Origin: Pseudoduganella rivuli
GTDB taxonomy: Bacteria > Pseudomonadota > Gammaproteobacteria > Burkholderiales > Burkholderiaceae_D
Length of the DNA: 64,000 bases
Direction: 5' to 3'
NCBI RefSeq assembly: GCF_009674485.1
Contig: NZ_WKJJ01000002.1
Span: 372,001 to 436,000 of the forward strand
The notes below the pieces were generated by a model. That model was not told where the DNA came from and did not search any database. It was given only the letters and a program-made list of their open reading frames with translations. The position numbers and the translations under genes were made by a program. Within the stretch, counting starts at the first letter, position 1; the number at the start of each line of letters is the position of its first letter. Below are positions 32,234-46,184 of this stretch, in pieces.

Positions 32234-32749
32234 ATGATCGATCTCGGTCTCTCCAAATTAGCCATCATCGGCGTGGTTGCGCTGGTGGTCATCGGTCCCG
32301 AAAAGCTGCCCAAAGTGGCGCGCATGGCCGGGACTTTGTACGGCCGCGCGCAGCGCTACCTGGCGGAAGTCAAATCCGAAGTCAGCCGCGAAATCGAAAT
32401 GGAAGAATTGCGCAACTTGCGCAAGGAAGTCCAGGAAGCGGCGGACTCCGTGAAGCAGGGCGTGCAAAGCATGGAAAATTCCATCCAGCAGAACATGCAG
32501 GAAGTGGAAAATGCCTGGCATGCCGATGACGGGGCCCCGCACGACAGTTACAGCACCTATGGCCAGACGGCCAGCATCGAACAGCAGGCGCGCAAGGCGA
32601 AGGAATTCCGCCGCAAGCGGCTGGTGCGCACGTCGAATGTGCCGTCCTGGTACAAGCATCAAAGCGGCATCAAATCCCACGTGACTTCCGGCGCGGCGCG
32701 GGTGGCCCGCCACCGTCCCCGCAGCAAACCTCCCGCATCGTTTTTCTAA
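32234..32749 (+). CDS. tatB: Twin-arginine translocase subunit TatB
   Basis: This 171-residue protein has an N-terminal membrane helix (LSKLAIIGVVALVVIGPEKL), the P-K-V-A-R motif and a long amphipathic/coiled region (about 35-95). It acts with TatC as substrate receptor. The stop is directly followed by the tatC ATG with no gap. Confidence 0.94.
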   Translation: MIDLGLSKLAIIGVVALVVIGPEKLPKVARMAGTLYGRAQRYLAEVKSEVSREIEMEELRNLRKEVQEAADSVKQGVQSMENSIQQNMQEVENAWHADDGAPHDSYSTYGQTASIEQQARKAKEFRRKRLVRTSNVPSWYKHQSGIKSHVTSGAARVARHRPRSKPPASFF

Positions 32750-33508
32750 ATGAGTGAACAACAACCGGTTGAAGAAACCTTCATCTCGCACCTGATCGAG
32801 CTGCGCGACCGCCTGGTCAAGGCAACGATCGGCATCGTCGTCATGTGCGCGGCGCTGATGCTGTGGCCGGGGCCGTCCCGTATCTATGACATCCTGGCGC
32901 AGCCAATGCTGAACGCCTTGCCGGCCGGCTCGAAAATGATTGCCACCGGCGTGATTGCGCCGTTCCTGGTGCCGATGAAGGTGACGTTGCTGATCGCCTT
33001 CATCCTGGCGCTGCCGTGGGTGCTGTACCAGGCCTGGGCCTTCGTTGCGCCCGGCCTGTATGCGCATGAAAAACGGCTGGTGGCGCCGCTGGTGATTTCC
33101 TCGTCGCTGCTGTTCGCGTCCGGCGTGGCGTTTTGCTATTTCTTCGTGTTCGGCCGCGTGTTCAGCTTCATTTCCGCCTTCTCGCCGCAATCGATCGCGG
33201 TGACGCCGGACATTGAAAACTACCTGGACTTCGTGATGTCCATGTGCCTGGCTTTCGGCGCCACGTTTGAAGTGCCGGTGGTGGTGGTGGTGCTGGTGCG
33301 CATGGGGATCGTCTCGGTGGCGAAGCTGAAAGATATCCGCCCCTACGTGATCGTCGGCGCCTTCGTGATCGCCGCCATCGTGACGCCGCCGGACGTGGTA
33401 TCCCAGTTCTCGCTGGCGATTCCGATGTGGCTGCTGTACGAACTGGGCTTGCTGGTGGCCCCGGTGTTCGTCAAGGTGACGCAGGCGCCGGAAGAGGAAT
33501 CCACCTGA
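32750..33508 (+). CDS. tatC: Twin-arginine translocase subunit TatC
   Basis: This 252-residue protein has six membrane helices and the family start FISHLIELRDRLVK, then FVAPGLYAHEKRLVAPLV and the C-terminal conserved VTPPDVVSQFSLAIPMWLLYE. TatC recognises the twin-arginine signal. It ends the tatABC unit, and a bidirectional terminator follows. Confidence 0.97.
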   Translation: MSEQQPVEETFISHLIELRDRLVKATIGIVVMCAALMLWPGPSRIYDILAQPMLNALPAGSKMIATGVIAPFLVPMKVTLLIAFILALPWVLYQAWAFVAPGLYAHEKRLVAPLVISSSLLFASGVAFCYFFVFGRVFSFISAFSPQSIAVTPDIENYLDFVMSMCLAFGATFEVPVVVVVLVRMGIVSVAKLKDIRPYVIVGAFVIAAIVTPPDVVSQFSLAIPMWLLYELGLLVAPVFVKVTQAPEEEST

Positions 33509-33516
33509 TCCAGACG

Positions 33517-33544
33517 AAAAAGGCGCCATTGGCGCCTTTTGTCT
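33517..33544. terminator. Bidirectional terminator between tatC and DUF885 gene
   Basis: AAAAAGGCGCC and GGCGCCTTTT form a hairpin with a 3-nt loop. The A-run and T-run on either side let it serve both convergent genes; the DUF885 gene ends at 33545. Confidence 0.8.
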
Positions 33545-35476
33545 TTACTGGGTCATCAATTCCCGCACCACCTTCACCGGCGCGCTGCCATAACTGAGGA
33601 ACTGCTCGTTGAATTCCTTCAGCGAGAACTTGTTGCCCAGCGCCTGCTTGCGTTCTTCGCGCAATTCCATGATTTCGCTGTAGCCGCTGAAGTAGCTGGC
33701 CAGTTGCACCGACGTCAAGGTGGCGCGGCGCCATTTTTCCGCGGCTTCGCGCTGGGTCTGGAAGGCCTGGCGCGTCAGCAGGTCGAGCGCCTGTTCCTGC
33801 GTCATGCCCTGCACGTGCACGCTGTAGTCGAGGATCGTGTTGGTCACGCTGCGCAAGTTCCATTTCGAATACATCAGCCACATTTCCGGCGCATTGTCCC
33901 CATAGCCGGATTCCAGCATCATGCGCTCGCCATACACGGCCCAGCCTTCGATCATGGCGCCGTTGCCGAAGATGGATTTCACGATCGACGGCGATTTGTT
34001 GGCGTACACCAGTTGCGCGTAATGACCGGGAATCGCTTCGTGGATGTTCAGGATTTGCAGGATCCAGTGGTTGTATTCGCGCAGCGTGCTTTCCGCCTGT
34101 TCCGGCGTGGCGTCGTCCAGCGGCGTCACGTTGTAATACGTGCGGTCTTGCGGACGATAGGGGCCGGGCGCCTCGATGCTGGCGCCGGCCACGCCGCGCT
34201 GGTATTCGGGCGTTTCACGCACTTGCAATGGCTTGTTCGGGTCCAGCGTCAGCAAGTTGTTCTTGATGACCCAGTCCTGCAGCACGGGGATCTGGCGGCG
34301 GATTTCCGGGAAGAAGTCGGCGCGCGCCACGTGGTTGTCGGACAGCTTGGCGATCACCATGCCGATCTTGGCAAAGCGGTCGGCAGGTTTATCCACGCCG
34401 GCCAGGTATTTCGGCCACAGGTCGTCGCTGATGCGGTCCATGTTGGTGAGCAGTTGCTCGCGTGCCGCCAGCGCTTTCTGGTACGTCTGTTCGCCCGTGC
34501 TGCCGGCCTGGATATCGAAGCCGAACTTCGCTTCGTACAGTTCCTTGCCGATACGGAACGAGCGGCCGCCGCTGGTAGCCATCGCCTTGTCCAGCTCCCC
34601 CAGCCACGCGGCATAACCTTCGACCGCGGTCCTGGCTTGCGTGATGCGCTGCTTGAACAATTCCTTTTCGATCGGCGTCAGGATCGATGCCTGCGCTTCC
34701 TTGTCCAGCGACGCGAGGACTTGCAGTACGCCGGGCGCCTGGGCGATGGCCAGTTGCGTATGTTCGCGCGTCGGGTTGTTGATGGTGGCGCGGGCCGCGT
34801 CGTAATACGCGGGCACGCCGGCGATGCGTTTCAACAGCGTGCGCAGGCGCTGCGGCTTGGCCGCGTATTCCGTGTTGAGGATGAAATCGATCGGGCTGGC
34901 AATGTTGTACAGCGCCGGATTCCACTCATATTCCTTGAACGTGGTGAGGTACCAGCGGTCCGATTTCAGCTTGTTGACCAGCAGCGCCAGGTCGGTGCGC
35001 TGCTTGGGCGACAGCTGCTTCGCGTCGACTTTTTCCAGGCGGCCCAGCCAGTCGTCGATGAACGCCAGCTGCGCGGTGCGCGACGCGGCATCGGGAATCG
35101 TGAGGTTGGCGGCGGTTTCGTATTTGCCGACGGAGATCGCGGTTTCCGGATCGGCTTTCCACAGCGCGCCGAGGAATTGCGTGGACAGGGCGTCCATGCT
35201 GCGATCCTGGCGGCGTTCGGACGGGGCTTGCTTGATCATTTGCGGTGCGGCAGCCACGGCGGCCGTAGCGGCGGCGCCTTTGGCGGCCTTGCCCTTGGCG
35301 GTGGATTTGCCGCTGGTTTTACCACTGGTTTTGCCGCCCGAGTTGCCTGCCGCTTTTTTGCCGCCGGTGGTTTTGCTGGTTTTCGCCTTGCCGGATTTGG
35401 CCGGCTCTTTCGCGTACACAGGCGACAGCACAAGGCTGGCCATCATCGCAGCCAGCGCGATTTGAGTTTTGATCAT
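33545..35476 (-). CDS. DUF885 family exported protein (peptidase-like)
   Basis: Counted from ATG at 35476 (minus), the protein has 643 residues. A signal peptide (MIKTQIALAAMMASLVLSPVYA) leads into a Lys/Gly/Ala/Thr-rich linker of about 60 residues (SGKAKTSKTTGGKKAAG). The DUF885 domain then runs to the C-terminus, with the metalloprotease-like motif HEAIPGHYAQLVY and the segment QALDLLTRQAFQT. DUF885 proteins are generally regarded as metal-dependent carboxypeptidase-like enzymes. GAAGG 7 nt upstream supports this start; ATG at 35491 is an alternative. The basic linker after the signal peptide is unusual and may contact the cell wall or nucleic acid (inference). Confidence 0.85.
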   Translation of the reverse strand: MIKTQIALAAMMASLVLSPVYAKEPAKSGKAKTSKTTGGKKAAGNSGGKTSGKTSGKSTAKGKAAKGAAATAAVAAAPQMIKQAPSERRQDRSMDALSTQFLGALWKADPETAISVGKYETAANLTIPDAASRTAQLAFIDDWLGRLEKVDAKQLSPKQRTDLALLVNKLKSDRWYLTTFKEYEWNPALYNIASPIDFILNTEYAAKPQRLRTLLKRIAGVPAYYDAARATINNPTREHTQLAIAQAPGVLQVLASLDKEAQASILTPIEKELFKQRITQARTAVEGYAAWLGELDKAMATSGGRSFRIGKELYEAKFGFDIQAGSTGEQTYQKALAAREQLLTNMDRISDDLWPKYLAGVDKPADRFAKIGMVIAKLSDNHVARADFFPEIRRQIPVLQDWVIKNNLLTLDPNKPLQVRETPEYQRGVAGASIEAPGPYRPQDRTYYNVTPLDDATPEQAESTLREYNHWILQILNIHEAIPGHYAQLVYANKSPSIVKSIFGNGAMIEGWAVYGERMMLESGYGDNAPEMWLMYSKWNLRSVTNTILDYSVHVQGMTQEQALDLLTRQAFQTQREAAEKWRRATLTSVQLASYFSGYSEIMELREERKQALGNKFSLKEFNEQFLSYGSAPVKVVRELMTQ

Positions 35477-35584
35477 CGGATATGCCTTCATCAGGGAGGC
35501 GCCGCTTGCCTCGTGGGTGGCGGCGCCGCAGGTTGCAGCGTGCGAGATTAACATCAAACCGTACCGCTGCGGACGTCCGTTACA

Positions 35585-36070
35585 TTATGAAATCACGTTA
35601 TTGCGGATCAGTTCCTGGTGGTGGGCATTGAGCTTTTCCACGGCAGCCTTGCCGTTGCCCATGCGGGTCAGCAGGATTTCGCTGGATTTCGTGAAGCGGT
35701 GGCCAATGCGGATCGAATACGAGCGGAACAGCCAGCTCCAGAACGATTGGATGAAGACCGCTTCATCCATGTCGCGCCATTTGACGCCCTGCACACCCTT
35801 GGCCCATGGCAGGATGCCGGAATACAGCCACACGCCGACATCGTCGTAATACAGCTGGACGCTGCGGATCACCAGGATGCGGTAACCGACCAGCAGTACC
35901 GCCACCAGCATCACGATGCCGGCCGCCAGTTCGGAATAGCGGAACGCCAGGGGCAGGGCGAAGCCGAACAGCAGGATGGCCAGCAACAGCGTGTTGATGT
36001 AGGCGGTCCAGGATTTGACGGCGAGCAGGGTGCCGTGGCCGGCGGGGCGGGTGGCGTTGTCTTGTTCCAT
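35585..36070 (-). CDS. Small inner-membrane protein, two membrane helices, PH-like
   Basis: This 161-residue protein has two adjacent hydrophobic helices (TAYINTLLLAILLFGFALPL and AAGIVMLVAVLLVGYRILV). A soluble part of about 90 residues follows (YYDDVGVWLYSGILPWAKGV, WRDMDEAVFIQSFWSWLF), reminiscent of bacterial PH-domain (YdbT/YdbS-like) membrane proteins. No catalytic motif is visible. It sits between the DUF885 and SNF2 genes on the same strand. The function is not known. Confidence 0.7.
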   Translation of the reverse strand: MEQDNATRPAGHGTLLAVKSWTAYINTLLLAILLFGFALPLAFRYSELAAGIVMLVAVLLVGYRILVIRSVQLYYDDVGVWLYSGILPWAKGVQGVKWRDMDEAVFIQSFWSWLFRSYSIRIGHRFTKSSEILLTRMGNGKAAVEKLNAHHQELIRNNVIS

Positions 36071-36112
36071 TTTTTTATCTCGGTTCGTTTGCGTTGCTGG
36101 TCTGCCAGCGTG

Positions 36113-40270
<4,158 letters not shown>

Positions 40271-40276
40271 ACGTTT

Positions 40277-42208
40277 TTACAAGTTGTCGATCGTGACGGG
40301 GGCGGCCTGGCCGGCATCATGCAGCCCGAACATGCGCTGGTAAAAATACAGTTCCGCTTCCAGCGTGCGGATAATGGACTCCGCCTTGCGGAAGCCATGG
40401 CCTTCGCCTTCCAGTTCCACATAGGCAACCGGTATGCCGCGCGCCTTGAGCGCCCGCACCATGGCCACCGATTGCGATGGCGGCACCACCATGTCGTCCT
40501 TGCCCTGGAAAAAAATCATCGGGCAGGCCAGCTTGTCCGTATGGTGGATCGGCGAGCGTTGCCGGTACACGGCGTCCGCTTCGGCGGCAGGCGCGATCAG
40601 GTATTCATTGTAGTGCGACTCGAATTTGTGCGAATCCTGGTCCAGCCCTTTCAGGTCAGACACGCCGTAATAGCTGGCGCCCAGCTTGAACACATCGTGG
40701 AACGTCAGCGCACACAAGGTGGTGAGGCCGCCGGCGCTGCTGCCGCGGATGATCAGGCGCTCCGGGTCGGCCAGGCCTTGCTGCGCCAGGTGGCGCGCGC
40801 CGGCCACGCAATCTTCCACGTCGACCACGCCCCACTGGCCCTTGAGCAAGTCGCGGTAGGCGCGGCCAAAGCCCGTGCTGCCGCCATAGTTCACGTCCAG
40901 CAAGCCGAAGCCACGGCTGGTCCAGAATTGCGTGGCGAGTTTCAACGTGTTGACCGTCATGCCGGTCGGGCCGCCGTGGCCGATGACGATGACCGGCGGC
41001 TTGCTGCCGGCCGGCGCCTGCACATCCTTGTTGGCGGGCGGGTAATAGAACGCGTGCGCCGTGCGGCCGTTCGCGCTCGGGTAGCTGATGCTGGCGGGAA
41101 CGGACAGGTAGCCGGTGTCCGGCGCCGTATCGATCGATTGCGCCAGCACTTCCAGTTCGCCATTGGACAAGTCGATGCGCGCCAGTTCCAGCGGGATCAC
41201 GGGGCTGCCTGCCAGCACGGCGACAAAGCCGGGGCCGGCTTTCAGCTCGCGGATTTCGCCATAGGGCGTCTCGATGGCCGTCAACCGGCCGGTGAGCGTA
41301 TCGATGCGCGCCAGCTTGCTGACGCCTTGCTCGATATACGTGGCGGCGATTTCCGTGGCCGACGTGAAGCCATACATGGCATTGCCGAACACCCAGTGCG
41401 GCGAACCGAATTCCGCCGCCATCGGGCACACGGCTTGCGGGCCCGCGTCAGTATGCCGGTAGATATTCCACCAGCCGCTGCGGTCCGACACGAAATACAG
41501 CGCGCCATCCGGCGCCCACTCAGGCTGGCAAATGGCTTCGTCCGCGCCACCGGCTACTTTCAGCGCGGCGCCCAGGGTGCCGTCGGCGTTAAAGGCTGCC
41601 AGCCACAGTTCCGTCCCCTGCCACGGCATGCGCGGGTGGTCCCACGACAGCCACGCCAGATGGCGGCCGTCGGGCGACAGCCGGGGCGACGAATAAAAGT
41701 CGTTGCCCTGCACCAGCACGGTTTCCGCGCCGTCGAAGCCGACCGCGCACAGGGTATTGTCGGGATGCGCATGCGACGCGGGATCGTGCGGATGCTGTTC
41801 GCGCACGGCGATCAGGCGGCTCCGCGCCGCATCGATGGCGAAATCGGCAAAGCGCTGGCGGCCCGGCTGCGTGAACGGCACGGCTTCGCCATCGGCAACC
41901 TTGCGGTACAGCCGCTTGTCGCCGTCATGGCAAAAATACACGGTGCCGCCATCGACGGCATACGCGCCGCCGCCATATTCATGCACGCGGGAACGTACGT
42001 TCAGCGGCAGCGGCGTCAGTTCCGCCGTCTCGGCGCCACGGCGGCGCAGCAAGGTGTTGCGGCCCCCTTCGGCGGGACGTCCGGCCAGCCAGTAAATATC
42101 ATGATTGCCCAGCGCCAGTTGCGACAGCGGTGTGGCGCCGGCCGCCACGGTGGCGGCACTGATCGGCGACGGCCATGCGCCGTACGGCGCGATATTCGGC
42201 ATACTCAT
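40277..42208 (-). CDS. S9 family (prolyl oligopeptidase-like) serine peptidase
   Basis: This 643-residue protein has an N-terminal beta-propeller-like part and a C-terminal alpha/beta-hydrolase domain. The nucleophile is in [11 protein letters not shown] (Ser about 490), with the Asp in [10 protein letters not shown] and the His in [23 protein letters not shown] is the oxyanion region. No signal peptide is seen, so it is probably cytoplasmic. ATG at 42208 is supported by GGAG 8 nt upstream. It is transcribed divergently from hemE, 113 bp between starts. Confidence 0.9.
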   Translation of the reverse strand: MSMPNIAPYGAWPSPISAATVAAGATPLSQLALGNHDIYWLAGRPAEGGRNTLLRRRGAETAELTPLPLNVRSRVHEYGGGAYAVDGGTVYFCHDGDKRLYRKVADGEAVPFTQPGRQRFADFAIDAARSRLIAVREQHPHDPASHAHPDNTLCAVGFDGAETVLVQGNDFYSSPRLSPDGRHLAWLSWDHPRMPWQGTELWLAAFNADGTLGAALKVAGGADEAICQPEWAPDGALYFVSDRSGWWNIYRHTDAGPQAVCPMAAEFGSPHWVFGNAMYGFTSATEIAATYIEQGVSKLARIDTLTGRLTAIETPYGEIRELKAGPGFVAVLAGSPVIPLELARIDLSNGELEVLAQSIDTAPDTGYLSVPASISYPSANGRTAHAFYYPPANKDVQAPAGSKPPVIVIGHGGPTGMTVNTLKLATQFWTSRGFGLLDVNYGGSTGFGRAYRDLLKGQWGVVDVEDCVAGARHLAQQGLADPERLIIRGSSAGGLTTLCALTFHDVFKLGASYYGVSDLKGLDQDSHKFESHYNEYLIAPAAEADAVYRQRSPIHHTDKLACPMIFFQGKDDMVVPPSQSVAMVRALKARGIPVAYVELEGEGHGFRKAESIIRTLEAELYFYQRMFGLHDAGQAAPVTIDNL

Positions 42209-42321
42209 ATTCTTGCTCCGGAAAATATCTGGCGAATGATACAGATACGCCCGCGCCATGCGTAAAAAAGCCGGCAGGGGATGCGATAATAGCTTCTTTA
42301 TCTGCTCCCAGCTTGTCACCC

Positions 42322-43398
42322 ATGCCACAATTCGCCCCCCTGAAGAACGACACCTTCCTGCGCGCATTGCTGCGCCAGCCGACCGATTACACGCCTGTGT
42401 GGCTGATGCGCCAGGCGGGGCGTTATCTGCCGGAATACCGCGCCACGCGCGCCAAAGCGGGTTCGTTCATGGGCCTGGCCACCAATCCGGACCTGGCGAC
42501 CGAAGTGACGTTGCAGCCGATCGACCGCTATCCGCTGGATGCCGCCATCCTGTTTTCCGACATCCTGACGGTGCCGGATGCCATGGGCCTGGGCTTGCGC
42601 TTCGTGGAAGGCGAGGGCCCGAAATTCGACCGTCCGCTGCGCACGGAAGAAGACGTGCTGGCGCTGCGCGCGCCGGATTTGGCGTCGCTGGACTATGTCT
42701 TCAAGGCCGTGACGCAAATCCGTACCGAGCTCAACGGCCGCGTGCCGCTGATCGGCTTCTCGGGCAGCCCGTGGACTTTGGCGTGCTACATGGTGGAAGG
42801 CGAAGGATCGCGCGAATTCCATACCATCAAGAAAATGCTGTACAGCCGCCCGGACCTGATGCACCGCATCCTGGAAATCAATGCGCAATCCGTGGCGGAT
42901 TACCTGAACGCGCAAATCGACGCCGGCGCGCAAGCCGTGATGGTGTTCGATTCGTGGGGCGGCGCACTGGCCGATGGCGCCTTCCAGGAATTCTCCCTGA
43001 ACTACATGCGCAAGGTCGTGTCGTTGCTGAAGCGTGAAAAAGATGGCGTGAAAATCCCCGCCATCGTGTTCACCAAGGGCGGCGGCCACTGGGCCGAGGA
43101 AATCGCCGCGATCGGTTCCGATGCGATCGGCCTGGACTGGACCGCCAACCTGGGCAAGGTGCGCGCGCTGGTGGGCGACAAAGTCGCGCTGCAAGGCAAC
43201 CTGGACCCGGCCATCCTGTTTGCGAACCCGGAACAGATCCGCGCCGAAGTCGTGAAAACCCTGGATGCATTCGGTCCCCACAACACGGGCCACGTGTTCA
43301 ACCTGGGCCACGGCATTTCCCAGTTCACGCCGCCGGAATCCGTGTCGGCGATGGTCGACGCTGTGCACAGCCACAGCCGCACGCTGCGTAAAAACTGA
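42322..43398 (+). CDS. hemE: Uroporphyrinogen decarboxylase
   Basis: This 358-residue enzyme decarboxylates uroporphyrinogen III to coproporphyrinogen III in haem synthesis. Signature 1 ([16 protein letters not shown]) and signature 2 region ([16 protein letters not shown]), plus [18 protein letters not shown], are present. ATG 42322 gives the canonical N-terminus; in-frame upstream ATGs lie in the divergent promoter region. A strong terminator follows at 43411. Confidence 0.97.
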   Translation: MPQFAPLKNDTFLRALLRQPTDYTPVWLMRQAGRYLPEYRATRAKAGSFMGLATNPDLATEVTLQPIDRYPLDAAILFSDILTVPDAMGLGLRFVEGEGPKFDRPLRTEEDVLALRAPDLASLDYVFKAVTQIRTELNGRVPLIGFSGSPWTLACYMVEGEGSREFHTIKKMLYSRPDLMHRILEINAQSVADYLNAQIDAGAQAVMVFDSWGGALADGAFQEFSLNYMRKVVSLLKREKDGVKIPAIVFTKGGGHWAEEIAAIGSDAIGLDWTANLGKVRALVGDKVALQGNLDPAILFANPEQIRAEVVKTLDAFGPHNTGHVFNLGHGISQFTPPESVSAMVDAVHSHSRTLRKN

Positions 43399-43410
43399 GT
43401 TTTCTCCATG

Positions 43411-43445
43411 AAAAGGGCGCGTTTCCTCGTGAAACGCGCCCTTTT
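43411..43445 (+). terminator. Rho-independent terminator of hemE
   Basis: A perfect 15-bp stem (43411-43425 with 43431-43445; core GGGCGCGTTTC) and 5-nt loop ends in five T. It separates hemE transcription from the DnaA-box region downstream. Confidence 0.92.
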
Positions 43446-43635
43446 TCATTGGTGACAGAACCGACTTATGCACAATTTTCTCAGCAGTGGCCCCGTCGGC
43501 CTGTGTATTTCTCTGCTGTGGGATGGATGTTTTAACTCATTGATTTTTAACAGTTTATTTTGCCTCTCCCAGAGGGGTGGCAAGGGGGTTGTAAACCCCT
43601 GTGGATAACTAAAGTGGTCTTATCGGGGCATTCTC

Positions 43636-43665
43636 CACAAAGTTATCCACAAAAACTGTGGATAA
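43636..43665. repeat. 30-bp DnaA-box pair, copy 1
   Basis: Two head-to-head DnaA boxes with a 5-nt spacer (TTATCCACA, AAAAC, TGTGGATAA) are preceded by CACAAAG. The same 30-bp arrangement recurs at 44084-44113 with two mismatches, about 450 bp away. Confidence 0.8.
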
Positions 43666-44083
43666 TGAACAAATTGGCTTGGTAAACCGCGACTTAGTTG
43701 GATTGTTAAAGTTACTTATCAAGTAATGTTGCGGTGCATGATATTTACTTGCACATTTCTTGAGCAAATGTCATTGAGTTTGCGCAAACATAGACTTCGC
43801 CGAATGTGTAGAATGCTGGGCCCCGATGCTGTGCCGCAGCAGAGGGAAAACGCGGGGCGCGGTCGTCCAAATGCCCACAAAAAGTGCTTGCTTTCCGCTT
43901 AAAATTCCGCTCCACAAGGCTCAGTTATGCACAGTGCGTGAATAACTGCCTCAGCTGGCGTGGTTGCAGGCGGTCGTTTTGCAAGTGATTGATTTTTATG
44001 TGGAAAACTGCATTTTGTGAATAAGGTTTTCCAAGATTTCCCTAGGCGATGAACGCTTTCTAACGATTAAGAAGGTGTTTGTT

Positions 44084-44113
44084 CACAAAGTTATCCACAA
44101 AATCTGTGGATAG
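44084..44113. repeat. 30-bp DnaA-box pair, copy 2
   Basis: CACAAAG then TTATCCACA, AAATC, TGTGGATAG: a near-exact second copy of 43636-43665, ending 39 bp before the priA start. Confidence 0.8.
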
Positions 44114-44152
44114 CGTCAGGTACCAGGCTGGCGCGGCACAGGCAAGGACAAG

Positions 44153-46174
44153 ATGGCGCATTGCATCCTGAAAATAGCGCTCGATACGCCGCTGAATGCG
44201 GTCTTCGACTATCGCTGGACGTGCGAGGACATTGATCGGCCGCAAATCGGCCAATTTGCGCTGGTGTCCTTTGCCCGCCGGGAAATGATGGGCTTGATCG
44301 TGGACATTGCCGACCACAGCGACGTGCCGGAAGACAAGCTCAAGGACGCGCTGGCCGTGCGCACGCAGTTATCCCCCGTGTCGAAGCAATGGCTGGCGCT
44401 GGCCGGCTTTGCGGCGGACTATTACCAGCGCCCGCTGGGCGAGGTGGCGCTGCCCGGCGTGCCGAAGAATGTGCGCGTGCCGAAATCCGTGCCGCTCGAC
44501 AATGCGCTGAAGAAATTGGCCAAATTGCCGGACAGCCACGACCCGACACCGCACAACATGCCGGTGTTGAATGCGGAACAGCAGGCGGCGGCGGATTTCA
44601 TCGGCCAGGCGGACGGTTACCAGCCGGTGCTGCTGTACGGCGTAACGGGTAGCGGCAAGACGGAAGTCTATTTGCAAGCCTGTGCGGAAGTGCTGGAACG
44701 CACGCCGGAAGCGCAAATCCTCATCATGGTGCCGGAAATTAACCTGACACCGCAGCTGGAAGGCAATATCCGCGCACGCTTCCCCGGCGTCATGGTGGCG
44801 ACCTTGCACAGCAGCCTGTCCGAGGGCGAACGCATGCTGCACTGGCTGGCGGCGCACACGGGACGCGCCCGCATCGTGCTGGGCACGCGGCTGGCCATCC
44901 TGTCGTCGTTGCCGCACTTGAAGTTGATCGTCATCGACGAGGAACACGACCCGTCATACAAGCAGCAGGAAGGCTTGCGCTATTCCGCGCGCGACCTGGC
45001 CGTGTGGCGCGCGTGGCAATTGAAAATCCCCATCGTGCTGGGTTCGGCCACGCCATCGCTGGAAACCTGGCACCACGCGCAGGCCGGGCGCTACAAGCTG
45101 CTGCCGCTGCGCGAACGGGCCGTGAAATCCGCCGTGCTGCCGCAGGTGAAGTTGATCGACATGGAGCGCGACAAGCCCCGAGACGGCTTGACGCCACCGC
45201 TGGTGGCGGCGCTGAAGCTGCGCATGGAGCGGGGCGAGCAATCGCTGCTGTTCTTGAACCGGCGCGGCTATTCACCCGTGATTTGCTGCGAATCGTGCGG
45301 CTGGGTCAGCGATTGCAAGCGCTGCACGTCATTCATGGTGCTGCACAAGGGGGAATACAAGCTGCGCTGCCACCACTGCAGCCTGGAAATGCGGATTCCC
45401 CGCCATTGCCCCACGTGCGGCAACATCGACTTGCAGCCGGTGGGGCGGGGTACGCAGCGCGTGGAAGAGGGGCTGCAAGCGATGTTCCCGGAAGCGCGCA
45501 TCTTGCGCATCGATGCCGACAGCACGCGCCGCAAGGGCAGCGCGCAGGAAGCGTTCGACACCGTGCACCGGGGCGACGTGGATATCCTGATCGGCACGCA
45601 AATGGTGGCGAAAGGGCACGATTTTAAAAAGCTGACCCTGGTCGGCATCATGAACCCCGATACGGCGCTGTTTTCGCAGGATTACCGCGCCAGCGAGCGC
45701 CTGTTCGCGCAACTGATGCAGGTGGCGGGCCGCGCCGGACGCGCGGGGCAAACGGAAGGCGGCAGCGCGGCCGAAGTGCTGATCCAGACCCGCTACACGC
45801 AGCATCCTCTGTATGGCGCCGTGGTCAACCACGATTACGACCGCTTTGCATCGGCCTTGCTGCAGGAACGCCAGCAGGCCGCGCTGCCGCCCTACCTGTT
45901 CCAGGCGCTGCTGCGGGCGGAAGCGCCGGAACTGGCCAATGCGCTGGCCTTCCTGGCCGAGGCGCGCGATTGCGTGGAACACCCGGGCGTGACGATCAAC
46001 GACCCGATCCCGATGAGCATGACGCGCGTGCATAACGTGGACCGCGCGCAATTGCTGGTGGAGTCGCCGTCACGGCCTGCGTTACAGGCGTTCCTGCGCG
46101 AGTGGATGCACGTGCTGCGCGACATGAAGACGCGCGTCAAATGGTCGCTGGAAGTCGATCCGCTCGATATCTAG
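44153..46174 (+). CDS. priA: Primosomal protein N' (replication restart helicase)
   Basis: This 673-residue superfamily 2 helicase reloads the replisome at stalled forks. The N-terminal 3'-DNA-binding domain (about 1-105) is followed by Walker A GVTGSGKTEVYLQ (about 163-175) and the DEEH box in VIDEEHDPSYKQQEG (about 260). A zinc-binding cysteine cluster lies at about 380-425 (CCESCGWVSDCKRC and CHHCSLEMRIPRHCPTCG). Motif V is QMVAKGHDFKKLTLVGI, and AGRAGRAGQ is close to motif VI. AAGGACA precedes ATG 44153. It is somewhat shorter than the E. coli enzyme (about 730) but complete in motifs. It adjoins the DnaA-box region. Confidence 0.96.
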   Translation: MAHCILKIALDTPLNAVFDYRWTCEDIDRPQIGQFALVSFARREMMGLIVDIADHSDVPEDKLKDALAVRTQLSPVSKQWLALAGFAADYYQRPLGEVALPGVPKNVRVPKSVPLDNALKKLAKLPDSHDPTPHNMPVLNAEQQAAADFIGQADGYQPVLLYGVTGSGKTEVYLQACAEVLERTPEAQILIMVPEINLTPQLEGNIRARFPGVMVATLHSSLSEGERMLHWLAAHTGRARIVLGTRLAILSSLPHLKLIVIDEEHDPSYKQQEGLRYSARDLAVWRAWQLKIPIVLGSATPSLETWHHAQAGRYKLLPLRERAVKSAVLPQVKLIDMERDKPRDGLTPPLVAALKLRMERGEQSLLFLNRRGYSPVICCESCGWVSDCKRCTSFMVLHKGEYKLRCHHCSLEMRIPRHCPTCGNIDLQPVGRGTQRVEEGLQAMFPEARILRIDADSTRRKGSAQEAFDTVHRGDVDILIGTQMVAKGHDFKKLTLVGIMNPDTALFSQDYRASERLFAQLMQVAGRAGRAGQTEGGSAAEVLIQTRYTQHPLYGAVVNHDYDRFASALLQERQQAALPPYLFQALLRAEAPELANALAFLAEARDCVEHPGVTINDPIPMSMTRVHNVDRAQLLVESPSRPALQAFLREWMHVLRDMKTRVKWSLEVDPLDI

Positions 46175-46184
46175 ATCGCCGGCC

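Larger units (their letters stand above)
43450..44152. other. Origin-like intergenic region rich in DnaA boxes
   Basis: This 703-bp gene-free stretch between hemE and priA contains seven exact TTATNCACA boxes: 43466-43474 (+), 43600-43608 (-), 43643-43651 (+), 43657-43665 (-), 43925-43933 (+), 44016-44024 (-), 44091-44099 (+). There are two one-mismatch boxes (43631-43639 +, 44105-44113 -). It also holds AT-rich tracts (43530-43562, 43705-43770) and palindromes. This is the composition expected of a bacterial oriC or another DnaA-binding locus. dnaA itself is not in the window. Caulobacter's origin is known to abut hemE. Assignment as oriC is inference. Confidence 0.6.

Noticed and set aside
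33539..35551. 670-residue open frame antisense to the DUF885 gene
   Set aside because: The real gene is on the minus strand with signal peptide and HExxxGH motif.
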